Below are positions 50,308 through 58,004 of a stretch of DNA of 58,004 nucleotides, piece by piece. The position numbers and the translations under genes are program-made. Each line of letters begins with the position of its first letter. The stretch's first letter is position 1. The stretch comes from Cryomorphaceae bacterium BACL29 MAG-121220-bin8 (GTDB lineage Bacteria > Bacteroidota > Bacteroidia > Flavobacteriales > Flavobacteriaceae), in contig CAJJCV010000044.1 in assembly GCA_905182765.1 (NCBI GenBank), forward strand, positions 1 through 58,004, given 5' to 3'. The notes beneath the pieces are model-generated. The model ran no database searches. It saw nothing but the letters and a program-made list of their open reading frames with translations, and was not told the DNA's origin.

Positions 50308-51081
50308 TTACAATTTATTATTAAGCTTACTGAGCCTTAACTTGGTCAATATTTTCTTTGTATACATTGGGAAATCGGCATTTAGCAACCATCCAAAATA
50401 ACCTGGTTCGTTTTCGATGATAAAATCTACAGATTTTCCTTTATGTTTTCCAAATGAAAAACAAGGAATATTATTCTGGTCATATATAATAAATCCTGCT
50501 AAGTCTACTGATTTATTACGACTTGAAAAATCTGATAAAAAATCAACATTGTTCTCAAGATCATTGTAAAGTTTAATTTGAGCCTCAAGAACTTCAAATG
50601 TTGCTTGAGTATCTGCTTTAGAAGAATGAGCATCTATCAATTCTTTTTGACAATAAAACTTGTAAGCTGCTCCCAATGTTCTTTTTTCCATTTTATGAAA
50701 AATATTCTGAACATCAATACATTTTATATTATCTAAATTGAAATCCATATCAAATCTCAAAAACTCTTCAGCTAATAACGGGATATCAAACTTATTAGAA
50801 TTAAATCCAGCCAAATCACAATTATGAATCATTTCCTTAATCTGAGGACCAATTAACTTAAAAGTCGGCTCATTAACAACCATTTCATTAGTTATTCCAT
50901 GTATATTAGAAACTTCTTTAGATATATTAATTTGAGGATTAACTAACCAAGTTCTTGATTCTTTATTCCCATTTTGAAAAATTTTTAAAACAGAAACTTC
51001 AACGATTCTATCTTTTGAAATATTTATGCCTGTTGTTTCCAAATCAAAAAAACAAATAGGTTTAGAGAGGTTTAAATTCAT
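50308..51081 (-). CDS. 3'-5' exonuclease, DnaQ-like (DEDDh)
   Basis: A 257-residue exonuclease of the DEDDh class, like the proofreading subunit of DNA polymerase III. Metal residues are Asp13 and Glu15 (FFDLETTG), Asp99 (NSNKFDIPLL), His152 and Asp157 (AHSSKADTQAT). The C-terminal 60 residues (FSFGKHKGKSVDFIIENEPG) are an extra domain seen in Bacteroidota homologues that helps dimer or DNA contacts (inference). It starts 9 nt after the E2 gene. Confidence 0.92.
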   Translation of the reverse strand: MNLNLSKPICFFDLETTGINISKDRIVEVSVLKIFQNGNKESRTWLVNPQINISKEVSNIHGITNEMVVNEPTFKLIGPQIKEMIHNCDLAGFNSNKFDIPLLAEEFLRFDMDFNLDNIKCIDVQNIFHKMEKRTLGAAYKFYCQKELIDAHSSKADTQATFEVLEAQIKLYNDLENNVDFLSDFSSRNKSVDLAGFIIYDQNNIPCFSFGKHKGKSVDFIIENEPGYFGWLLNADFPMYTKKILTKLRLSKLNNKL

Positions 51082-51090
51082 GTATTAAAA

Positions 51091-52356
51091 TTAAATTGAA
51101 AATGTATTATCCCATCCTTCAATAAGCTCTTTTATTCTTTTTATAAACATTCCACCCTTTGCACCATTTACAATACGATGATCAAAACTGTGAGATAAAA
51201 TGATTTTGTACCTAATTCCAATAAAATCTCCTTTATCTGTTTCAATTACAGATGGTTTTTTATTAATTGCTCCAAAGGCCAAAATACCTACTTGCGGTTG
51301 GTTAATAATTGGTGTTCCCATAAGCGTGTCAAAAACTCCGACATTACTAATAGTGTAAGTTCCGTCTTTAACTTCATCAGGTTCAAGATTACCGTTTCTA
51401 GCGCGTTTTGCTAAATCATTAACTTTTTTTACTAAACCTAAAAGACTAAACTGATCAGCATTTTTAATCACAGGAACTATTAGATTTCCGTCACTTAAAG
51501 CAGTAGCCATACCAATATTAATTGATTTCTTTTTTATAATATTATAATTATCAAGACTTATATTGAGCATTGGAAATTCTCTTAAAACTTGGGCAACAAT
51601 TTGAATAAAAATTGGAGTAAAAGTTATTTTTTCGTTTTCTCTATCAAAAAATGTGTTTTTATTTTTTTCTCTCCAGTTCCATAAATTAGTTATATCAGCT
51701 TCAATAAAAGCTTGAACATGAGCAGATTTTTCTTTACTTGAAATCATATGATCAGAAATAAGCTTTTCCATTCTACTCATTTCTACGATTTCATCTGACA
51801 ACTCGTTACTTAAAATATTTTCAGAGATTTTTTCTGTAGTCTTAGAATTCGAAATATAATTTAAAAGATCATTTTTGGTAATTCTGCTGTTTTTACCAGA
51901 ACCTTTTATGTTATCAAGTTCATTAATTGAAATACCTTCTTGTTTAGAAATGTTTTTAACAAGAGGAGAATAAATTCTAGATGATTCATTCGATATGTTT
52001 TTTTGTATTAGGCTATCACCTTTTTTAATAAAATCTATTGGCCCAGAATCAATCTTTTTAAGATTATCTAACTTTTTCAAAGGCTCCACTTTTTTAAGAT
52101 TTGAATCTACTGAATCCGTTTCAATTATAGCTATTGGATCACCAACTTTTACAACATCATTAACATTACATAATTTTTTAATCAAGATTCCAGAAAATTC
52201 GCTAGGAACCTCAGAATCTACTTTGTCAGTAGCTATTTCAACTATTAGATCATCTTCATTGATTTTATCACCTTCATTTTTTAACCAACCTGTAATAGTA
52301 GCTTCATCTACACTTTCTCCCATTCGAGGCAAAACGATCTCTATCTTATTTGACAT
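51091..52356 (-). CDS. 2-oxo acid dehydrogenase E2 (dihydrolipoamide acyltransferase)
   Basis: Lipoyl-bearing E2 core subunit, 421 residues. The order is a lipoyl domain with Lys45 in ATDKVDS, a flexible linker, an E1/E3-binding domain (about 131-170), and the catalytic domain with HSFDHRIVNGAKGG (His393). The usual Asp of DHRxxDGA is Asn397 here. E1 and E3 are not nearby, so pyruvate, 2-oxoglutarate or branched-chain substrate is not decided. The lipoyl domain resembles flavobacterial branched-chain/pyruvate E2 proteins. A perfect -7 box lies 20 nt before the ATG. Confidence 0.9.
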   Translation of the reverse strand: MSNKIEIVLPRMGESVDEATITGWLKNEGDKINEDDLIVEIATDKVDSEVPSEFSGILIKKLCNVNDVVKVGDPIAIIETDSVDSNLKKVEPLKKLDNLKKIDSGPIDFIKKGDSLIQKNISNESSRIYSPLVKNISKQEGISINELDNIKGSGKNSRITKNDLLNYISNSKTTEKISENILSNELSDEIVEMSRMEKLISDHMISSKEKSAHVQAFIEADITNLWNWREKNKNTFFDRENEKITFTPIFIQIVAQVLREFPMLNISLDNYNIIKKKSINIGMATALSDGNLIVPVIKNADQFSLLGLVKKVNDLAKRARNGNLEPDEVKDGTYTISNVGVFDTLMGTPIINQPQVGILAFGAINKKPSVIETDKGDFIGIRYKIILSHSFDHRIVNGAKGGMFIKRIKELIEGWDNTFSI

Positions 52357-52376
52357 ATGTGAAAATTGTAATACTA

Positions 52377-52384
52377 CAAAAATA
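52377..52384 (-). promoter_or_regulatory. -7 box of the E2 gene
   Basis: TATTTTTG on the minus strand, perfect TAnnTTTG, 20 nt before the E2 ATG at 52356. A 20-bp palindrome directly abuts it upstream. Confidence 0.6.
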
Positions 52385-52402
52385 TCAAATTATAATTTGA
52401 TA
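52383..52402. repeat. perfect 20-bp palindrome between recR and E2 gene
   Basis: TATCAAATTATAATTTGATA is identical to its reverse complement. It overlaps the start of the E2 -7 box. It could be an operator. On the minus strand it is followed by TTTTTG, so it could also be an AT-rich terminator for recR. Confidence 0.5.
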
Positions 52403-52432
52403 AATTAATTCTTTCAAAAAATGTTTAAAACA

Positions 52433-53050
52433 TTAGTTTTTTATTGAACTTTCAAAAGGAATTCTTTTAATAATACTTCTTCCTAACGTTACTTCATCAG
52501 TATATTCCAGTTCATTACCAACAGAAACTCCTCTTGCAATAGTTGTTACCTTTAATTCTAAATCTTGAATTTGTTTAAAAATATAAAAATTAGTAGTATC
52601 TCCTTCCATTGTTGCACTCAATGCAAAAATAAGTTCAGAAATGTTTTCAAATTTAATTTTATCAATTAGAGAAGATATATTTAACTGATTTGGACCTATT
52701 CCTTCAATCGGAGATATTTTTCCGCCCAAAACATGATAAACTCCACTAAATTGACCCGTACTTTCAATTGCCATAACATCTCTAATATCTTCAACAACAC
52801 AAATGATAGATTTATCTCTTTTGATATTTGAACAAATTTCACATATTTCTAAATCAGAAATATTATGACAATTTTTACATAAAACAACTCCATCAACTAA
52901 CTCAATTAGTGATTTAGATAAATGAATAGTCTGTGAATTAGGTTGATTCAATAAAAACAAGACCAATCTTAAAGCAGTTCTTTTACCAATCCCAGGCAAC
53001 TTAGACATTTCATTAACTGCATTTTCTAGTAATTTTGAAGAAAAATTCAT
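52433..53050 (-). CDS. recR: recombination mediator RecR
   Basis: Helps load RecA at gapped DNA together with RecO/RecF. The 205 residues have the N-terminal HhH region ([14 protein letters not shown]), a four-cysteine zinc finger (Cys58, Cys61, Cys70, Cys73), a Toprim domain ([14 protein letters not shown]) and the Walker-like C-terminal [11 protein letters not shown]. Length is standard. A TATATTTA box (53055-53062), one base off consensus, stands 4 nt upstream of its ATG. Confidence 0.96.
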   Translation of the reverse strand: MNFSSKLLENAVNEMSKLPGIGKRTALRLVLFLLNQPNSQTIHLSKSLIELVDGVVLCKNCHNISDLEICEICSNIKRDKSIICVVEDIRDVMAIESTGQFSGVYHVLGGKISPIEGIGPNQLNISSLIDKIKFENISELIFALSATMEGDTTNFYIFKQIQDLELKVTTIARGVSVGNELEYTDEVTLGRSIIKRIPFESSIKN

Positions 53051-53092
53051 TCTATAAATATACTACTACATTTAATAAGAACCATAAATTAG

Positions 53093-53100
53093 TATATTTG
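53093..53100 (+). promoter_or_regulatory. -7 box of the sodium/solute symporter gene
   Basis: TATATTTG, perfect TAnnTTTG, 16 nt before the ATG at 53117. No -33 TTG at the expected distance. Confidence 0.6.
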
Positions 53101-53116
53101 AATAAGAACATTTAAA

Positions 53117-54574
53117 ATGCAATCATCAATTATTATTTTAGTTATAATTCTCTATTTCTTTGGACTTTTTGTTATCTCAAGTTTAACAACTGGAAACAAT
53201 GATAACACTACATTTTTTTCAGCAAATAAAGAGTCTCCATGGTACTTAGTAGCGTTTGGAATGGTTGGGGCCTCATTATCTGGAATAACCTTCATTTCAG
53301 TGCCCGGAGATGTTGGTTCAACTCAATTTACATATTTTCAAGTGGTTTTAGGATACCTGTTTGGTTATTTTGTAGTAGCACTTTTATTATTACCTATTTA
53401 TTACAAATTAAATTTAACGTCTATATACGAATATTTAAAAGTTAGATTTGGAACTATAAGCCATAAAACTGGTGCTTTTTTCTTTTTTGTTTCAAGAATT
53501 ACTGGAGCATCTTTTAGATTATATTTAGTTGCCATAGTGTTACAACAATTTGTTTTCAATGAATTAAATATTCCTTTTGAAATTACAGTTGTTATTTCAG
53601 TTTCACTAATCTGGATTTATACATTTAGAGGAGGAATTAAAACAATAGTTTGGACAGATACTCTTCAAACTACATTTATGCTAATATCAGTTTTGCTTTC
53701 TATTTATTTAATTAGTAAAAGTTTAGACTGGTCCTTTACAGATTTTATTAATTCAGATGAGTTAAAATCGTATTCAAAAGTTTTCGTAACTGAAAGTTTA
53801 CTAGAAAAAAATCATTTTTATAAATCTTTTATTGGGGGGATGTTTATAACAATATGCATGACAGGTCTTGATCAAGATATGATGCAAAAAAACCTAACAT
53901 GTAAATCCTTAAAAGATGCGCAAAAAAACATGATAATATTTAGTATTGTTTTGGTTATTGTAACTTTTTTGTTTTTATTATTAGGCGCATTATTATTTAT
54001 TTATTCTTCAAGATTTAATATTATAATTCCTGAACTTAACGGCTCTGTAAATACTGATTTACTATTTCCTGAAATTGCACTAAATAGTGGATTAGGCAAC
54101 TTAATTGGAATAACATTTTTACTAGGTTTAATTGCCGCTGCTTATAGTAGTGCCGATAGCGCTTTAACTTCGCTTACAACTTCGTACTGTGTTGATTTTA
54201 TTGATTTAAAAAATAAAAGCATAGAATATCAAATTAAAGTTAGAAAAAGGACCCATATAGTTATGAGTTTTGTCCTAATTATAGTAATTATTATTTTCAA
54301 AAATTATTTAACCACAAGTGTGTTAGATGGTTTATTAATTTTAGCAGGTTATACATATGGTCCGTTATTAGGTTTATTTGCTTTTGGAATTTTTACAAAT
54401 TATAAAATTCATGATAAATACGTTTGGATTGTTACATCTCTATCTGTTTTAATAATGATTTTTATTGGAAACTTAGACCCCTCTTATTTAGGCGGGTATA
54501 AGATAGGATACGAACTACTTCCTCTAAATGGACTACTAACTTTTATTGGCTTAATATTGATTCGTAGAAAGTAA
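53117..54574 (+). CDS. sodium:solute symporter (SSS family)
   Basis: Inner-membrane, Na+-coupled uptake carrier of 485 residues with about 13 hydrophobic helices. Family features include [20 protein letters not shown] near the N-terminus, [16 protein letters not shown] and [21 protein letters not shown], which holds the Na+-site Ser/Thr residues. Substrate is unknown; typical ones are sugars, amino acids or sialic acid, and no neighbour resolves this. Its last 24 nt overlap the end of the CoA-binding gene on the other strand. Confidence 0.93.
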   Translation: MQSSIIILVIILYFFGLFVISSLTTGNNDNTTFFSANKESPWYLVAFGMVGASLSGITFISVPGDVGSTQFTYFQVVLGYLFGYFVVALLLLPIYYKLNLTSIYEYLKVRFGTISHKTGAFFFFVSRITGASFRLYLVAIVLQQFVFNELNIPFEITVVISVSLIWIYTFRGGIKTIVWTDTLQTTFMLISVLLSIYLISKSLDWSFTDFINSDELKSYSKVFVTESLLEKNHFYKSFIGGMFITICMTGLDQDMMQKNLTCKSLKDAQKNMIIFSIVLVIVTFLFLLLGALLFIYSSRFNIIIPELNGSVNTDLLFPEIALNSGLGNLIGITFLLGLIAAAYSSADSALTSLTTSYCVDFIDLKNKSIEYQIKVRKRTHIVMSFVLIIVIIIFKNYLTTSVLDGLLILAGYTYGPLLGLFAFGIFTNYKIHDKYVWIVTSLSVLIMIFIGNLDPSYLGGYKIGYELLPLNGLLTFIGLILIRRK

Positions 54575-54913
54575 TACTAAAGTACAAGCTTCAATATAAT
54601 CGATAGATTCATTTTTTAATAATAAATAAAACTCTTCGTTTTCAGTTCCGGGGTTAAAAATCACTCTTTTAGGGTTTAAAGAGATAATATAATCATAATA
54701 ATCTCTTTGTCTTACACTATTTAGATATAATGTGACAGTGTGAATATTATTAAAACTAATAAAATCTTTTTCTATTAAAGCTTTGTCAATAGTTCCAGTT
54801 TTTGAACCAATAGCCTTAACATTAATATTGTTTAAAAGCAGTCTTTTTACTGCCATATTTGAATAGCGATCAGGATTTAAAGAAGCACCTAGTACTAAAG
54901 TTTTTTTTACCAT
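54551..54913 (-). CDS. CoA-binding domain protein (YccU-like)
   Basis: A 120-residue Rossmann-type protein with [20 protein letters not shown] at the N-terminus and [16 protein letters not shown] in the second half, as in the CoA_binding family related to succinyl-CoA synthetase alpha. Function is unknown. The start is the ATG at 54911-54913 (MVKKTLVLG); an ATG 7 codons upstream lies inside fabH and is less likely. It overlaps fabH by 7 nt and is probably translated with it. Confidence 0.87.
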   Translation of the reverse strand: MVKKTLVLGASLNPDRYSNMAVKRLLLNNINVKAIGSKTGTIDKALIEKDFISFNNIHTVTLYLNSVRQRDYYDYIISLNPKRVIFNPGTENEEFYLLLKNESIDYIEACTLVLLSTNQY

Positions 54914-55914
54914 CGTATAATAACAGACCCCCAAGTGAATCCTGCTCCAAAAGCAGCAAGAACTACCAAATCATTATCCTTTATTTTGCCTTGTTCCCAA
55001 GCTTCTGTAAGAGCAATTATAACTGAAGCAGCCGTAGTATTGCCATAACGCATTATATTGTTATAAACCTGATCATCTGAAAGTTTAAATCTACGCTGAA
55101 CAAATTGAGAAATTCTTAAATTAGCTTGATGGGGAATTAACAAATCAATATTTTCACTCTTCAAATTATTGGCTTCTAAACCATCTACTATAGCTTCAGA
55201 AAAACGAGTCACTGCATTTTTAAAAACAAATTGTCCATTCATATATGGATAAAACGATAGATCGTCGGGATCATTTTCAGCTAATATTTCAGGAACCCAT
55301 CTCCCTGTATGAGGACCATCCATCATTAATTCTCTAGCATGTTTACCCTCAGAATAAAGATGAGAAGATAATATTCCTTTTCCTTTTACTTCACTTCTAG
55401 ATAAAATTGCAGCACCTGCTCCGTCACCAAAAATAACAGTAATCCCTCTTCCTCTTGTAGTCTTATCCAATGCTCCAGAATGATTTTCAGATCCTATAAC
55501 TAAAATATTCTTATACATACCCGTTTTTATAAACTGATCTGCAACAGAAATTGCATAGATAAAACCAGAACATTGATTACGAACATCTAAAGCACCAATT
55601 GTAGGCATATCTAGCATGTCCTGAACACGAACTCCTCCTCCTGGGAAATACATGTCTGGACTTAATGTAGCAAATATGATAAAATCTATATCATTTTTTT
55701 TTAAACCGGACCTCTCAATTGCTGTTTTTGAAGCTTTTACAGCCATTGTAGACGTGTTATCATCAGTTTTGGGATCAATCCAACGTCTTTCTTTAATCCC
55801 TGTTCTTTCTTGAATCCATTCATCTGTAGTGTCTATTATTTTTGACAAATCATTGTTAGTTACTATATTATCAGGAACATAATAACCAAGGCCACTAATT
55901 TTTGAAGTATACAT
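54907..55914 (-). CDS. 3-oxoacyl-ACP synthase III (FabH family)
   Basis: Condensing enzyme that joins acetyl-CoA (or another starter) to malonyl-ACP to begin fatty acid synthesis. The 335 residues have the catalytic triad Cys115 (NQCSGF), His262 (PHQANLRI) and Asn292 (GNTTAAS), plus DEWIQERTGIKER at 31-43. Bacteroidota often carry several KAS III paralogues, so this copy need not be the housekeeping one. The promoter at 55939-55971 is shared across a 125-bp divergent region with htpG. Confidence 0.93.
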   Translation of the reverse strand: MYTSKISGLGYYVPDNIVTNNDLSKIIDTTDEWIQERTGIKERRWIDPKTDDNTSTMAVKASKTAIERSGLKKNDIDFIIFATLSPDMYFPGGGVRVQDMLDMPTIGALDVRNQCSGFIYAISVADQFIKTGMYKNILVIGSENHSGALDKTTRGRGITVIFGDGAGAAILSRSEVKGKGILSSHLYSEGKHARELMMDGPHTGRWVPEILAENDPDDLSFYPYMNGQFVFKNAVTRFSEAIVDGLEANNLKSENIDLLIPHQANLRISQFVQRRFKLSDDQVYNNIMRYGNTTAASVIIALTEAWEQGKIKDNDLVVLAAFGAGFTWGSVIIRW

Positions 55915-55938
55915 AGTTTAAGAATTGAGATTCTATCT

Positions 55939-55971
55939 TAAATATAGAAAATTGTATTTATTAAACACAAA
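55939..55971 (-). promoter_or_regulatory. promoter of the fabH-type gene
   Basis: On the minus strand, TTTG (55968-55971), a 21-nt spacer and TATATTTA (55939-55946), one base off the -7 consensus. The leader would be about 20 nt. Confidence 0.55.
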
Positions 55972-55975
55972 TTAA

Positions 55976-55988
55976 TGTCAATTTGTCA
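55976..55988. promoter_or_regulatory. operator candidate upstream of htpG (hsp20-like element)
   Basis: TGTCAATTTGTCA matches the TGACA-N3-TGTCA element upstream of hsp20 at 9 of 10 defined positions, with the same 5-3-5 spacing. It sits between the divergent fabH and htpG promoters, a few bp upstream of each -33 region. Confidence 0.45.
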
Positions 55989-55995
55989 TTCAAGA

Positions 55996-56026
55996 TTGTT
56001 TGGTATATCATTTGATCTTACAATTG
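55996..56026 (+). promoter_or_regulatory. htpG promoter candidate
   Basis: TTG (55996-55998), a 20-nt spacer and TACAATTG (56019-56026), one base off TAnnTTTG. The leader to the ATG at 56040 would be about 8 nt. Confidence 0.45.
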
Positions 56027-56039
56027 TAAAAAAATAATT

Positions 56040-57914
56040 ATGTCTAAAGGTAAAATTAACGTTTCAGTTGAAAACATTTTTCCGCTAATAAAAAAGTTTT
56101 TATATAGTGATCACGAAATATTTTTAAGAGAATTAATTTCTAATGCGACAGATGCAACTTTAAAACTAAAACATCTGAGTAGTATTGGGGAAAACAAAGT
56201 AGATATTGGAAATCCATTTATTGAAATTAAAATTGATAAAAAAGGAAAAAAGTTACATATTATTGATCAAGGTCTTGGAATGTCATCCGAGGAAGTTGAA
56301 AAATATATCAATCAAGTTGCTTTTTCTGGAGCCGAAGAATTTTTAGATAAATACAAGGACAGTGCAAAAGACAGTGGAATAATTGGTCATTTTGGTTTAG
56401 GTTTTTATTCAGCTTTCATGGTTGCAGAAAAGGTAGAGATAATTACCAAATCTTATCAAGATAAACCTGCAGCTCATTGGATTTGTGATGGATCACCTGA
56501 GTATACTCTTAAAAAGAGTGATAAAAAAGATAGAGGTTCTGAAATAATTTTACATATAGATAAAGATTCAAAAGAGTTTTTAGATGAAAGCAGAATCAAA
56601 ACGCTTTTAACAAAATATAATAAATTCATGCCAGTACCAATTAAATTTGGCACTAAAGAAATTACTAACAAGGTTGGAGAAGGAGATGATCAAAAAGAAG
56701 TAAAGGAAATTGTAGATGATATTATTAATAATCCTAATCCTGCATGGACTAAAGCGCCTGCAGACTTAGATGATCAATCTTATAAAGATTTTTACAGAGA
56801 ATTATATCCAATGCAGTTTGAAGATCCATTATTCAACATTCATCTAAATGTAGATTATCCTTTTAACCTTACTGGAATTTTATATTTTCCTAAAATTTCA
56901 AACGACATAAACATGCAAAAAGATAAAATTCAACTTTATCAAAATCAAGTTTTTGTCACTGACAATGTTGAAGGAATTGTACCCGAATTCCTAACTTTAT
57001 TAAGAGGAGTTATAGATTCTCCCGACATACCACTAAACGTATCTAGAAGTTATCTTCAAGCTGATGGTGCAGTTAAAAAAATCAGTAATTATATTACTAG
57101 AAAAGTTGCTGATAAATTAAGCTCATTATATAAAAAAGACAGAAAAGGATTTGAAGAAAAATGGAATGACATTAAGGTTGTAATTGAATACGGAATGTTA
57201 AGTGAAGATAAGTTTTTTGAAAAAGCACAAAAATTTGCTCTTTATCCAACTGTTAATAATGATTATTTTACTTTTGAAGAATTAAAAGATAAAATATCTA
57301 AAACACAAACTGACAAAGACGGTAACCTTATAATTCTATACACTTCAAACGTTAATGAACAACATTCATATGTTGAGTCAGCTAAAGCTAAAGGTTATGA
57401 AGTCCTTTTATTAGATTCACCAATAATTAGTCATTTAATTCAAAAAATAGAAACTTCGAATGAAAAATTAAATTTCACCAGAGTTGATTCCGATATTATT
57501 GATAAATTAATTAAAAAGGATGAAAAAGAAGTTTCTAAACTCGACGAAAAAGAAAAAGAAAAATTAAAAACAATAATTGAAGAAGTTGTTCCAAAAGAAA
57601 AATATACAGTTCAGATTGAAGCTATTGAAAGCAGTTCACCGCCTTTTGTGATTACTGTACCAGAATTTATGAGAAGAATGAAAGAAATGCAACAAAGTGG
57701 TGGAAATGGAATGTTTGGTAATATGCCAGAAATGTATAATTTGAACATAAATGTTAATAATCCAATATGTTCTGAAATATTAAACTCTAAAGGAAAAGCA
57801 AAAAAAGAAAGGTTAATTAACCAATCATTAGATTTGGCAAAACTGTCTCAAAACCTTTTAAAAGGAGAAGAACTTACATCATTTATAAAAAGAAGTCTAG
57901 ATTTGATAAAATAA
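56040..57914 (+). CDS. htpG: molecular chaperone HtpG (Hsp90)
   Basis: Bacterial Hsp90 chaperone, a homodimeric ATPase that remodels client proteins under stress. The 624 residues have the N-terminal GHKL ATPase domain with ELISNATDA (31-39, catalytic Glu31 and Mg-binding Asn35), IIDQGLGMS, and GIIGHFGLGFYSAFMVA, then the middle domain (NVSRSYLQ) and a C-terminal dimer domain. A TGTCA-type element lies upstream, as at hsp20. No GroEL or DnaK gene is in the window. Confidence 0.97.
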   Translation: MSKGKINVSVENIFPLIKKFLYSDHEIFLRELISNATDATLKLKHLSSIGENKVDIGNPFIEIKIDKKGKKLHIIDQGLGMSSEEVEKYINQVAFSGAEEFLDKYKDSAKDSGIIGHFGLGFYSAFMVAEKVEIITKSYQDKPAAHWICDGSPEYTLKKSDKKDRGSEIILHIDKDSKEFLDESRIKTLLTKYNKFMPVPIKFGTKEITNKVGEGDDQKEVKEIVDDIINNPNPAWTKAPADLDDQSYKDFYRELYPMQFEDPLFNIHLNVDYPFNLTGILYFPKISNDINMQKDKIQLYQNQVFVTDNVEGIVPEFLTLLRGVIDSPDIPLNVSRSYLQADGAVKKISNYITRKVADKLSSLYKKDRKGFEEKWNDIKVVIEYGMLSEDKFFEKAQKFALYPTVNNDYFTFEELKDKISKTQTDKDGNLIILYTSNVNEQHSYVESAKAKGYEVLLLDSPIISHLIQKIETSNEKLNFTRVDSDIIDKLIKKDEKEVSKLDEKEKEKLKTIIEEVVPKEKYTVQIEAIESSSPPFVITVPEFMRRMKEMQQSGGNGMFGNMPEMYNLNINVNNPICSEILNSKGKAKKERLINQSLDLAKLSQNLLKGEELTSFIKRSLDLIK

Positions 57915-57942
57915 CATAATACCAAAAATTTGAGTTAAAATC

Positions 57943-58004
57943 ATGAGAAAAATAAGCGAAAAAGAGATGGTTATCTTGAAAAAGATAAAACTTCAAAAAG
58001 GATT
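57943..58004 (+). CDS. start of an unrecognised gene (cut by right edge)
   Basis: An ATG at 57943 opens a frame of 20 codons (MRKISEKEMVILKKIKLQKG) to the end of the window, 28 nt after htpG. The sequence is basic and has no recognisable motif. It could be a real gene or a chance frame; there is too little to decide. Confidence 0.35.
   Translation, partial: MRKISEKEMVILKKIKLQKG

Overview
The window is a gene-dense, AT-rich chromosomal segment from a marine-type member of the Bacteroidota, most likely Flavobacteriia (inference). The evidence is the set of lineage-typical genes and signals: a DUF4295 protein between rpmG and ftsY, a 6S-Flavo-like RNA between zapA and rny, BshC for bacillithiol, an OstA-like protein, tandem DUF368 proteins next to aroE, DUF349, and Bacteroidota promoters of the form TTTG-N(18-21)-TAnnTTTG. 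Genes are packed tightly, many overlap, TTG starts are frequent, and no stretch over 300 bases lacks a gene. I saw no tRNA or rRNA gene, transposase, prophage, CRISPR array or origin.

Layout. 1-2801: a sialate O-acetylesterase (cut by the left edge) diverges from a lipoprotein sulfatase, a small polysaccharide-processing pair. 2798-5209: an operon on the minus strand with a coiled-coil protein, zapA, 6S RNA and rny. 5293-9342: M23 peptidase, then cysteine desulfurase and ornithine aminotransferase on the opposite strand. 9445-23752: a long plus-strand run with an RNA methyltransferase, a CAAX-type protease, RelA/SpoT, Fur, purA, OstA-like, a class III aminotransferase, a TPR protein, two DUF368 proteins, aroE and DUF349. 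23753-25504 (minus): mazG, def, ruvX. 25587-29851 (plus): dapD, a TsaC-like protein, cca, ctaA and a PRiA4-ORF3 protein. 29848-34751: an unrecognised kinase-like protein, uvrB, hsp20 and sucC. 34908-48379: lysA on plus, then minus-strand mnmA, yidC, pyrG, a LysM/receptor-like protein, guaA, bshC, rimO, ftsY, DUF4295, rpmG and rpmB. 48445-53050 (minus): cinA, an FAH-family protein, an exonuclease, a lipoyl E2 and recR. 53117-58004: a sodium/solute symporter, a CoA-binding protein, fabH-type synthase, htpG and the first codons of an unrecognised gene.

Most genes are housekeeping functions: translation, nucleotide synthesis, DNA repair, stress response, envelope biogenesis, and lysine/aromatic amino acid synthesis. 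The less ordinary points are an uncharacterised protein with a kinase-like motif series (29848-30909), a palindromic TGACA-N3-TGTCA element upstream of hsp20 with a near-copy upstream of htpG, promoters placed so close to start codons that the mRNAs should be leaderless (guaA, ruvX, lysA), and three convergent gene pairs that share the same 4-bp CTAA stop overlap. I did not find a clear multi-gene undescribed system; the kinase-like protein and the chaperone-linked operator are the best candidates for new biology. All family assignments come from reading motifs by eye, without database searches.
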